Made by a program: the position numbers and the translations under genes. From NCBI GenBank assembly GCA_016704895.1, contig JADIZG010000034.1, positions 1 to 27,763 of the forward strand: a stretch of 27,763 nucleotides of DNA, written 5' to 3'. Origin of the DNA: Betaproteobacteria bacterium (GTDB taxonomy: Bacteria; Pseudomonadota; Gammaproteobacteria; Burkholderiales; Casimicrobiaceae). The notes beneath the pieces are model-generated. The model had not been told where the DNA came from. It did no database searches and saw nothing but the letters and a program-made list of their open reading frames with translations. Shown here in pieces: positions 15,315-22,288 of this stretch. Positions within the stretch are counted from its first letter, which is position 1, and each line of letters starts with the position of its first letter.

Positions 15315-15746
15315 ATGTCCGAGCAGTCCGCCAAGCCCTACCTGGTCCGCGCCATCTGCGAATGGTGCGCGGACAACGGCCTCACCCCCTACCTCGCGGT
15401 CAAGGTGAACGCGCAGACGCGCGTGCCCGCGGCGTTCGTGAAGAACGGCGAGATTGTGCTCAACGTGAGCCACGCGGCGACACGCAAGCTCACGATCGAC
15501 AACGACTGGATCCAGTTCAACGCGCGGTTCAACGGCCAGTCGCAGGAGGTCGCCGTGCCGCTCGCGAGCGTCGCGGGCATCTTCGCGAAGGAGACCGGCT
15601 ACGGCTTCGCGTTCACCGTCGCGCAGGAACCGGTCGCGGCGCTCGCCGCCGCGACCGCGCCGGAAGCCCCGCCGGCGGCCGACGAGGGCGGCGACGCCGA
15701 GCCCAAGCCGCGCGCGCGGCCGACGCACCTGCAGGTCATCAAGTAG
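15315..15746 (+). CDS. sspB: ClpXP protease specificity-enhancing factor (stringent starvation protein B)
   Basis: Adaptor that binds ssrA-tagged peptides and delivers them to ClpXP. The 143 residues contain the SspB core (KPYLVRAICEWCADNGLTPY, IVLNVSHAATRKL, WIQFNARFNGQSQEVAVPLA). A flexible Ala/Pro/acidic linker at about 108-132 follows, and the last residues, RPTHLQVIK, match the ClpX-docking tail. The ATG at 15315 gives the standard MSEQSAKPYLVRA start; the open frame extends upstream without homology. A tRNA gene follows 59 bp downstream. Confidence 0.95.
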   Translation: MSEQSAKPYLVRAICEWCADNGLTPYLAVKVNAQTRVPAAFVKNGEIVLNVSHAATRKLTIDNDWIQFNARFNGQSQEVAVPLASVAGIFAKETGYGFAFTVAQEPVAALAAATAPEAPPAADEGGDAEPKPRARPTHLQVIK

Positions 15747-15805
15747 TCCGATCGCACGCCGGGGCGGGGCGTGCCGCCAGGCGCGCCCGCTAGACTGCCC
15801 CCATC

Positions 15806-15881
15806 GCCGGCATAGCTCAGTCGGTAGAGCAGCGGTTTTGTAAACCGAAGGTCCCGGGTTCGATCCCTGGTGCCGGCACCC
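15806..15881 (+). tRNA. tRNA-Thr (anticodon TGT)
   Basis: A complete cloverleaf: acceptor arms GCCGGCA and TGCCGGC, D-arm GCTC/GAGC, anticodon stem GCGGT/ACCGA around loop TTTGTAA with anticodon TGT (reads ACA, threonine), and T-arm CCGGG-TTCGATC-CCTGG. The discriminator base is A (15878). The genome encodes CCC, not CCA, after it, so the 3' end is probably finished enzymatically. TAGACT at 15791-15796 is a plausible -10. The gene lies at the border between the conserved his-tat-pet-ssp block and the accessory catabolic cluster. Confidence 0.96.
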
Positions 15882-16068
15882 GTCCCTCCGTCCCCGGCGT
15901 CGCACGGGCGCAGCATGCGCTCGCGAACGCCGCGGGACCGGGCGTGACCTATCGCTCCCACTTGCCCACGGCCTGGCGCCGCCTCCCGCCGGGCGGCCTG
16001 CGGTCGGCCGCGTCGCGCGGAGCGTGCCCCCCGAAGAGCGCCGCGGATCGCGCGGCGTCGCCCGGCCC

Positions 16069-16082
16069 TTGACGCGAATCAA
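16069..16082. promoter_or_regulatory. FNR/CRP-like palindrome upstream of the GntR gene
   Basis: TTGACGCGAATCAA matches the FNR consensus TTGAT-N4-ATCAA except for one base, and lies inside a longer inverted repeat CCTTGA-N6-TCAAGG (16067-16084). It is 69 bp upstream of the GntR ATG. The same TTGACG could instead be a -35 hexamer, although no -10 is seen at normal spacing. The 270-bp tRNA-GntR spacer holds no other recognised element apart from the operator array. Confidence 0.4.
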
Positions 16083-16095
16083 GGATCGCCCGCAC

Positions 16096-16135
16096 TGGTA
16101 TGACTAGATTGGCCGTACCAATCTGGTAATACCAG
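16096..16135. promoter_or_regulatory. Array of TGGTA/TACCA half-sites, likely GntR/FadR-family operator
   Basis: Four half-sites occur in 39 bp: TGGTA (16096-16100), TACCA (16116-16120), TGGTA (16124-16128) and TACCA (16130-16134). The last two form a perfect 13-bp palindrome CTGGTAATACCAG (16123-16135), which fits the TGGTNNNACCA pattern of FadR-subfamily regulators. ATTGG-N5-CCAAT (16108-16122) is an additional palindrome. The array ends 16 bp before the GntR start codon, so the regulator probably controls its own operon. Confidence 0.7.
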
Positions 16136-16151
16136 AAAGCGACCCCACGCG

Positions 16152-16946
16152 ATGAACTCCCCGATTCGCCCTCCCGCGGACGCCGCGCTCGCGCACGGGG
16201 AAGCCTCGGCGCTGATCGTCCGCCTCCTTCCCTTCATCGGCGAGCGCCGGCTGGAGCCGGGCGACCGCCTGCCCTCGGAGCGCCTGCTGGCCGAGCGCTT
16301 CGGCGTCACGCGGGCGATCGTCCGGGAGGCCATCGCGAAGCTCGAGGCGATGCGGGTCGTCGAGCGTCGTCCCCGCTCGGGCGTCTACCTGCGGGCCGAA
16401 TCCCAGGTCGGCAGTCTCGACGCCATCGTGATGAAGGCCGACCTCGGACTGCCGTTCGACCTGAGGGAATCCGACCACCTGAGCGAGTTCCGCTCGATCC
16501 TGGAAACGCAGGCCATCGAGCTCGCCTGCGTGCGCCGGACGCAGGAGGACATCGACCGGCTCGACGCGTGCATGAGCGCCTGCCGGGAGCGGTTCGGGCG
16601 CGGCGAGTCGATCGCCCAGCCCAGCGCCGACTTCCACCTGGCGGTCGTGGCGGCGACCCACAACCAGTTTCTCCTGCGCGCCGCCAATTCCTGCTACCTG
16701 GCCACGCGCGAGCTGCGCGAGGCGGTGTTCACCGACCCGACGGTCTGCCGCCGCTCGATCCGGGATCACCAGAAGATCCGGGACGCGATCGTGAAGGGAA
16801 GCGTGACGCTGGCGCGCCGCGCGATGAAGGACCACCTGCACGTCGCCAACCACTACTGGCGCACGCAATTCGCAACCGGGGAGGCCGCGGCGGGCGCGGC
16901 GAGTCCGGCGAAGCACCGCCGTCGTCGCGGACCGATGACACGCTGA
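16152..16946 (+). CDS. GntR-family (FadR/FCD subfamily) transcriptional regulator
   Basis: Ligand-responsive DNA-binding protein of 264 residues. Residues about 20-82 are a winged helix: RRLEPGDRLPSERLLAERFG, VTRAIVREAIAKLEAM and RPRSGVYLR. Residues about 108-238 are the FCD ligand domain, with candidate metal-binding histidines His162 (ADFHLAVVAATHN), His206 (RDHQKIRDAI) and His228 (MKDHLHVANHYW). Such regulators usually sense the carboxylic acid whose transport and breakdown they control. It heads the TRAP cluster, and the next gene starts 15 bp after its stop. The C-terminal tail is basic (KHRRRRGP). Confidence 0.93.
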   Translation: MNSPIRPPADAALAHGEASALIVRLLPFIGERRLEPGDRLPSERLLAERFGVTRAIVREAIAKLEAMRVVERRPRSGVYLRAESQVGSLDAIVMKADLGLPFDLRESDHLSEFRSILETQAIELACVRRTQEDIDRLDACMSACRERFGRGESIAQPSADFHLAVVAATHNQFLLRAANSCYLATRELREAVFTDPTVCRRSIRDHQKIRDAIVKGSVTLARRAMKDHLHVANHYWRTQFATGEAAAGAASPAKHRRRRGPMTR

Positions 16947-16961
16947 AGGAGGAGGAACGGC

Positions 16962-18038
16962 ATGGAACGACGCAGACGCACGCTGCTCAAGACGGGACTC
17001 GCGGTCGGCGCCGTCGGCGCATTCGCCTCGCCGGCGGTCGCCCAGGGCAAGCGGGAGCTGAAGATGGTGCTGGGCTGGCCGAGGAACTCGCCCGGCAACG
17101 GCACGGCCATCGAGCGATTCGCCCAGAACGTCGCCAAGGCCACGGACGGGCGCCTGACGTTCCGCATCTACGGCGCGAACGAACTCGTGCCGGTGCTCGG
17201 CATGTTCGACGCGGTGTCGTCGGGCGCCGTGGACTGCGCCAACTCGACCGGCTACTACTGGACGGGAAAGTCGAAGGCCTACAACTTCTTCTCGACCGTG
17301 CCGTTCGGCATGCTGCCGATGGAGCACTTCGCGTGGCTCACCTACGGCGGAGGGCAGAAGCTCTGGGACGAGCTCAACGCGCCGCACGGGCTCAAGTCGC
17401 TGCCGCTCAGCCAGACGGGGGCGCAGATGGGGGGCTGGTACCGGAAGGAAGTCAACAGCCTGGCGGACATGAAGGGCCTCAAGGCGCGCTATCCGGGGTT
17501 CGGCGGCGAGATCCTCAAGGCGCTCGGGGCGACGCCCGTGCTGATGCCCCTCGGCGAGGTGTTCCCGGCGCTCCAGTCGGGCGCGCTCGACGCGGCCGAG
17601 CTCGCGACGCCCTGGTTCGACATGGGCTACGGCCTCTTCAAGGCGGCGAAGTACTACTACAGCCCGGGATTCCACGAGCCGGGGCACACGCTCGAGCTGA
17701 TGTTCAACAAGAAGGTCTGGGACAGCCTGGGCGCCGCCGATCAGTCGCTGCTGACGCTGGCCGCGCATGCCGAGCTGCTGCATTCGGAGGCCGAGGTGCT
17801 CGCCAACGACCCCGAGGCGCTCGATCAACTGACCGGCAAGTTCGGCGTGCAGCTTCGCGCGTTCCCCGACGACATCCTGCGCGCGATGCAGAAGGCCGCG
17901 GCGGAGATCATCCCCGCGGCGGTCGCAGGCGACCCGATGGCGAAGAAGATCTTCGAATCCTATTCGGCGTTCCAGAAGAAGGTCCTGCCGCGCGGCCTCC
18001 TGATGCCGGGAGCGGTGTGGCAGATGCGCAGGCTCTGA
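16962..18038 (+). CDS. TRAP transporter substrate-binding protein (DctP family, TakP-like) with Tat-type signal
   Basis: Periplasmic binding protein that captures a carboxylate ligand for a DctQM permease. The 358 residues start with four arginines and a Tat-type pattern RRTLLK (Arg5-Arg6), a hydrophobic core, and a cleavage site near SPAVAQ. The mature protein follows the TakP (2-oxo acid) branch: LKMVLGWPRNSP, FGMLPMEHFAWLTYGGGQKL, MKGLKARYPGFGGEILKALG (the Arg before YPG corresponds to the carboxylate-binding arginine of the family) and PALQSGALDAAELATPWFDM. TakP-like proteins usually have a Trp after the Glu in the last motif; here it is Leu, hinting at a different ligand. A very strong AAGGAGGAGG (16946-16955) precedes it. 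Confidence 0.93.
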   Translation: MERRRRTLLKTGLAVGAVGAFASPAVAQGKRELKMVLGWPRNSPGNGTAIERFAQNVAKATDGRLTFRIYGANELVPVLGMFDAVSSGAVDCANSTGYYWTGKSKAYNFFSTVPFGMLPMEHFAWLTYGGGQKLWDELNAPHGLKSLPLSQTGAQMGGWYRKEVNSLADMKGLKARYPGFGGEILKALGATPVLMPLGEVFPALQSGALDAAELATPWFDMGYGLFKAAKYYYSPGFHEPGHTLELMFNKKVWDSLGAADQSLLTLAAHAELLHSEAEVLANDPEALDQLTGKFGVQLRAFPDDILRAMQKAAAEIIPAAVAGDPMAKKIFESYSAFQKKVLPRGLLMPGAVWQMRRL

Positions 18039-18043
18039 CGGTC

Positions 18044-18568
18044 ATGGCGGGCAGGGGCGACGCGCAGGACGACCGTTCGCTCGCCGACGCGCTCGACCGC
18101 GTCGGCGAGTCGGCCGGCCGCGCGTTCGCGTGGCTGACCCTCGCCTGCGTGCTCGTCTGCTTCGCGGTCGTCGTGCTCCGGTACGGATTCAACCTCGGCT
18201 ACATCTGGATGCAGGAGCTCTACGTCTGGCTGCACGCCATCGTGTTCACGGGCTGCGCCGGGTATGCGCTGAAGCACGACAAGCACGTCCGCGTCGACGT
18301 CTTCTACGCGCGGATGTCGGAGCGGGGCAGGGCGTGGGTGAACCTCGGCGGTGCGTCGCTCATGATCCTTCCGTGGATGGGAGTCACCGCCTGGCTGGTC
18401 TGGCCCTGGGTCGCGAGTTCCTGGGCCACGCGCGAGAGCTCGGGCATGCCCGACGGCATGCCGGGGCTCTACCTGCTCAAGGCCATGCTGCTCGTGATGG
18501 CGGTGCTGCTGTCGCTGCAGGCCGTCGCGCTCGCTGCGCGTTCGCTGCGGACGCTGCGGGGGCGCTGA
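18044..18568 (+). CDS. TRAP transporter small permease subunit (DctQ family)
   Basis: Four-helix small membrane subunit of the TRAP transporter, 174 residues. Helices lie at about 27-46, 52-75, 97-117 and 139-163. The family segment WMQELYVWLHAIVFTGCAGY is followed by LKHDKHVRVDVFYARM, the usual charged stretch between helices 2 and 3. The start is the ATG at 18044, 5 bp after the DctP stop; the frame is open far upstream but only overlaps DctP. The large subunit follows 3 bp later, so the three genes are one operon. Confidence 0.9.
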   Translation: MAGRGDAQDDRSLADALDRVGESAGRAFAWLTLACVLVCFAVVVLRYGFNLGYIWMQELYVWLHAIVFTGCAGYALKHDKHVRVDVFYARMSERGRAWVNLGGASLMILPWMGVTAWLVWPWVASSWATRESSGMPDGMPGLYLLKAMLLVMAVLLSLQAVALAARSLRTLRGR

Positions 18569-18571
18569 ACG

Positions 18572-19961
18572 ATGCCCGGCGCGGGAGAGATCCTCAGCAT
18601 CCTGCTGCTGGTGTCGTCGCTGGCGGTCATGATGATCGGCTTCGGCGTCGCCTTCTCGCTCGCCGCGCTCGGCCTGCTGTTCGCCGCGCTGGGCAGCGCG
18701 CTGGGCGCGTTCGAGCTGCGGCTGCTGACCGCGTTGCCGGGCCGCTTCTTCAGCATCATGCAGAACGAGGTGCTGGTGGCCGTCCCGCTGTTCATCTTCA
18801 TGGGAACGGTCCTCGAGCGCTCGGGCATCGCCGAGGAGCTGCTCGAGACGGCGGGGCGGCTGTTCGGACCGCTGCGCGGCGGCGTCGCGATCTCGGTGGT
18901 GCTGGTGGGCGCCGTGTTCGCCGCGTCGACCGGGATCGTCGGCGCGGCGGTCGTGACGATGGGCATGATCAGCCTGCCGCTGATGCTGCGCATCGGCTAC
19001 GACCCGCGCGTCGCCACGGGGACGATCTGCGCGTCGGCGACGCTCGCCCAGATCATCCCGCCGTCGACGGTGCTGATCTTCGTCGGCGACATGCTCCAGG
19101 CGGCGAACAGCCAGGCGCAGCTCGCCCGGGGCAACATGGCGCCCGATCCGGTGTCGGTGGGCGACCTGTTCTTCGGCGCGCTCGTGCCCGGCCTCCTGCT
19201 CACCGCGGCCTACGTCGTCTGGGTCGTGGTGCTCGGCCTGCTGCGCCGCGACGCCGTGCCGCCCATGCCTGCCTCGGACGCGCACGTCGGTCCCTTGATC
19301 CGGAGCGTATTGCGGGCGCTCCTGCCGGCGCTGGTGCTGGTGCTCGCCGTGCTCGGGTCGATCCTCGCGGGCGTGGCGACGCCGACCGAATCCGCGGCCG
19401 TGGGTGCGGTCGGCGCGATGGCGCTGGCTGCGGGAAGGGGGACGTTGAGCCGCGACATGCTCGCGGGCGTCGCGCAGACCACGGCGAAGCTGTCCTCGAT
19501 GGCGTTCATGCTGCTCTTCGGCGCGTCGGTCTTCATCCTCGTGTTCCGCGGCCTGGGCGGCGATGTCTTCGTGGAAGGCATGCTCAAGACGCTTCCCGGC
19601 GGGCTGCACGCCGCGCTTGCGGTCGTGATGGCGGTCGTCTTCGTGCTCGGGTTCTTCCTCGACCCCTTCGAGATCCTGTTCATCATCGTGCCGATCGCGT
19701 GTCCGGCGCTGATCATCGATGGGCGCCGACCCGCTCTGGCTGGGGGTGCTCATCGCGCTCAACCTGCAGACCAGCTTCCTCACGCCGCCCTTCGGATTCT
19801 CGCTGTTCTACCTGCGCAGCGTCGCGCCGCCCGAAGTCACGACCGGGCACATCTATCGCGGGATCGTGCCGTTCGTCGTGATCCAGCTCCTCGCGATCGC
19901 CGCCGTGTGGGTGATGCCCTCGCTCGCGACCGGCCTTCCGCGGCGGTTCCTCGGGTACTAG
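18572..19961 (+). CDS. TRAP transporter large permease subunit (DctM family), apparent 1-bp frameshift near the 3' end
   Basis: Sodium-coupled membrane subunit with about 12 helices. The first part, to about 19716, is intact: FSIMQNEVLVAVPLFIFMGT, GAVFAASTGIVGAAVVTMG, ATGTICASATLAQIIPPSTV, LAGVATPTESAAVGAVGAM and LGFFLDPFEILFIIVPIACP. The C-terminal 80 residues are in another frame from 19719: MGADPLWLGVLIALNLQTSF, LTPPFGFSLFYLRSVAPPEV and a final GLPRRFLGY. The two parts join if one base near 19717-19718 is removed (ATCATC-ATGGGCGCC). The span of 1390 bp is 463 codons plus one base, as expected from a single insertion. As read, the protein would end in a 5'-frame basic tail at 19966. Confidence 0.9.
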
Positions 19962-19968
19962 CCTGACC

Positions 19969-21219
19969 ATGACCGCGGTGCTCGTCGTCGGAACCATGGA
20001 CACCAAGGGGCGCGAGTGCGCCTACCTCGCGGACCGGATCCGCGAGCTCGGCTGCGAGGTCGTGGTCATGGACGTCGGCATCCTGGGCGAGGCGGACGAG
20101 ATCCGCTGCGACATCACGCGCCGCGCGGTCGCCGAAGCCGCCGGCACGACCCTCGAGGCGCTGCGGCATGCGGGCAGTCGCGGCAAGGCCGTCGAGGGGA
20201 TGCGCGAAGGCGCACGGCGCATCGCCCGGAGACTCGCCGGCGAGGCCCGGATCCATGGCGCGATCTCGCTGGGCGGGGCCGAGGGGGCGGTCCTGGCGGC
20301 CGCGGTGATGCAGGAGCTGCCCCTGGGCCTTCCCAAGTCGATCGTTTCGCCGATCGCGTCGGGCCGGCGCACGTTCGGGCCGTTCGTCGGTATCGCCGAC
20401 GTCAGCGTGACGCACTCGGTCGTCGACATCCTCGGGCTCAACACGATCGCGCGACCGATCTACGACACCGCCGCGGCGGGCGTCGCCGGCGCCGCGCACG
20501 CCTATGCGAGGCGGCCCAGGGACGGCGACCCGACCGCCGGGCGGCGGCAGGTGGCGGCGACGATGTTGGGCAACACGACACGCCCGCTGATGAGCATCCG
20601 CCGCCGGTTCGAGGCCGAGTGCGGCGACCTGGTGATCTTCCACGCCAACGGCGTCGGCGGCGCGGCGCTCGAGGCGCTGGTCGAGGCGGGGCGCGTCGAC
20701 GGCGTGATCGACTACACGCTGAGCGAGATCATCGGCCACATCGCCGGCGGCTTCCACGACGCGGGGCCGACGCGGCTCGAGGCGGCGGGGCGACGGGGCC
20801 TGCCGCAGGTCGTCGTGCCCGGGTGCGTCGACTTCATGGTCTGCGGCCCGCGCGACGAGATGCCGGCGCATTGGCGGGGCCGGCCGAGCTACTTCCACAA
20901 TCCCGAGTTCACGCTGGTTCGCGCGACACGCGACGAGCAGCTGGAAGCCGCGCGCCAGATCGCCGCGAAGCTCAACGCCGCGCGCGGGCGGGTCGTGCTG
21001 ATGGTCCCGACGCGGGGACTGTCGGTGCCCAACTGCGAGGTCGATCAACTCGGCGCGCCGGGCGCTTTCTGGGATCCGCCGCTCGACGCCGCGTTCCGCC
21101 TGGCGCTCCGGCGCGATCTGGACTCCCGCATCGAGTACCGCGAGCTCGACGCGCACATCAACGACGATTCGTTCGCCCTGGCCGTGCTGGAGACGGCCAA
21201 GGCGGTGTTTTCCGGTTAG
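19969..21219 (+). CDS. Tm-1-like ATP-binding domain protein (UPF0261)
   Basis: A 416-residue member of the UPF0261/Tm-1-like family; the plant Tm-1 protein blocks tobamovirus replication, but the bacterial biochemical role is not settled. Visible family segments are VVGTMDTKGRECAYLADRIR at the N-terminus, ISLGGAEGAVLAAAVMQELP, KSIVSPIASGRRTFGPFVG, GVADVS-like IADVSVTHSVVDILGLN, VAATMLGNTTRP, IFHANGVGGAALEALVEAG, VVVPGCVDFMVCGP and LMVPTRGLSVPNC. In many genomes it sits beside a TIM-barrel partner; none is in this window. It follows DctM by 7 bp and precedes the creatininase-family gene, so it probably acts in the same pathway. Confidence 0.9.
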   Translation: MTAVLVVGTMDTKGRECAYLADRIRELGCEVVVMDVGILGEADEIRCDITRRAVAEAAGTTLEALRHAGSRGKAVEGMREGARRIARRLAGEARIHGAISLGGAEGAVLAAAVMQELPLGLPKSIVSPIASGRRTFGPFVGIADVSVTHSVVDILGLNTIARPIYDTAAAGVAGAAHAYARRPRDGDPTAGRRQVAATMLGNTTRPLMSIRRRFEAECGDLVIFHANGVGGAALEALVEAGRVDGVIDYTLSEIIGHIAGGFHDAGPTRLEAAGRRGLPQVVVPGCVDFMVCGPRDEMPAHWRGRPSYFHNPEFTLVRATRDEQLEAARQIAAKLNAARGRVVLMVPTRGLSVPNCEVDQLGAPGAFWDPPLDAAFRLALRRDLDSRIEYRELDAHINDDSFALAVLETAKAVFSG

Positions 21220-21238
21220 GCACACAGGAGATTCGCAC

Positions 21239-22288
21239 ATGGCGGCACCCAAGGAGCGCGCATCGGCCAAGTCGGCGCGCGCGCAGGACCCGGCACTCGG
21301 CAAGACGTGGAAGCCCGGTGCGGGCGAGGCGTGGAGCGAGGCGAGCGGTCCCGCCGCCCACGTCAGGCCCAGCCATCAGGACGAGGCGCACGCACCGCGC
21401 CGCAAGACGCTCGACCTCGGGTTCCCGTCGTGGTGTCTCGGCGACGTCTGTGCGGCCGACGTGAAGGAATACCTGCGGCACAGCGACACGATCCTGATCC
21501 CCAAGGCGTCGCTCGAGCAGCACGGGGCGCACCTGCCCCTGTTCTGCGACAGCATCACGGCCGACGAGGTCGCCAGGCGCGCGGGCCGCAAGGCCGGCAT
21601 CCTCTACACGCCGACGCTGTGGATGGGCTACAGCCCGCAGCACCTCAAGGCGCCCGGCGAGGGGACGGGCACGATCACGCTGCGCGTCGACACCTACCTC
21701 AACCTGCTCTACGACATCGGCCGCTCGCTGATCCACCACGGATTCAGGCGACTCGTCTTCGTCAACGGCCACGGCTCGAACGTGAAGGTCGTCGATCCCG
21801 TGCTGCGCAAGCTGCGGTCCGAGACCGGCGCGCTCATCGCCTACTACAGGCCGTACGCCGAGCGCTACCTCGGCATGCTCGAGGACGTGCTCGAGGGGCC
21901 GGTCGAGGAAACGCCGGGCTGGCATGCGGGCGAGCTCGAGACCTCGCAGTGCCTGTGCCACGACCCCCGGCTGGTGCGCATGGAGCGCGCCGTGAAGGAC
22001 AAGGCGCGCGCGCCGGCCTGGCTGGGAAGCGGATGGACGAAGAAGGACGGCATGCCCGACATCGAGTTCCAGGGCTACCGCTACTTCGACATGCCGTTCG
22101 AGCACGGCGAGTTCACCGAATCCGGCGTCATGGGCAATCCGCACCGGGCTGCCGCCTACAAGGGCGAGATCGCGTTCAACCGCTTCGCCAACCACCTGAT
22201 CGACGCGGTGCACGAGTTCGAGAAGGTCGACGTCAAGGTGCGCAACGCCGACTGGACCGCCGGCAAGACGATGGGTGGCACGGCATGA
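21239..22288 (+). CDS. Creatininase-family amidohydrolase
   Basis: Metal-dependent hydrolase family whose members open cyclic amides such as creatinine or cleave related C-N bonds. The 349 residues include the metal-binding pattern: Glu93 and His95 in KASLEQHGAHLPLFCD (with Asp104), His178 in FVNGHGSNVKVVD, and Glu232 in WHAGELETSQ. The protein is longer than typical creatininases (about 250-260): the first 55 or so residues are a charged, Ala/Lys-rich extension and the C-terminus is also extended. The ATG follows AGGAG (21226-21230) at 8 bp spacing. Its stop overlaps the oxidase start (ATGA). The true substrate cannot be told from the sequence. Confidence 0.9.
   Translation: MAAPKERASAKSARAQDPALGKTWKPGAGEAWSEASGPAAHVRPSHQDEAHAPRRKTLDLGFPSWCLGDVCAADVKEYLRHSDTILIPKASLEQHGAHLPLFCDSITADEVARRAGRKAGILYTPTLWMGYSPQHLKAPGEGTGTITLRVDTYLNLLYDIGRSLIHHGFRRLVFVNGHGSNVKVVDPVLRKLRSETGALIAYYRPYAERYLGMLEDVLEGPVEETPGWHAGELETSQCLCHDPRLVRMERAVKDKARAPAWLGSGWTKKDGMPDIEFQGYRYFDMPFEHGEFTESGVMGNPHRAAAYKGEIAFNRFANHLIDAVHEFEKVDVKVRNADWTAGKTMGGTA

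Noticed and set aside
17960..19783. 607-codon minus-strand open frame opposite dctQ-dctM
   Set aside because: Its composition (Arg, His, Asp, Gln) is the antisense of hydrophobic membrane codons; no homology is seen.
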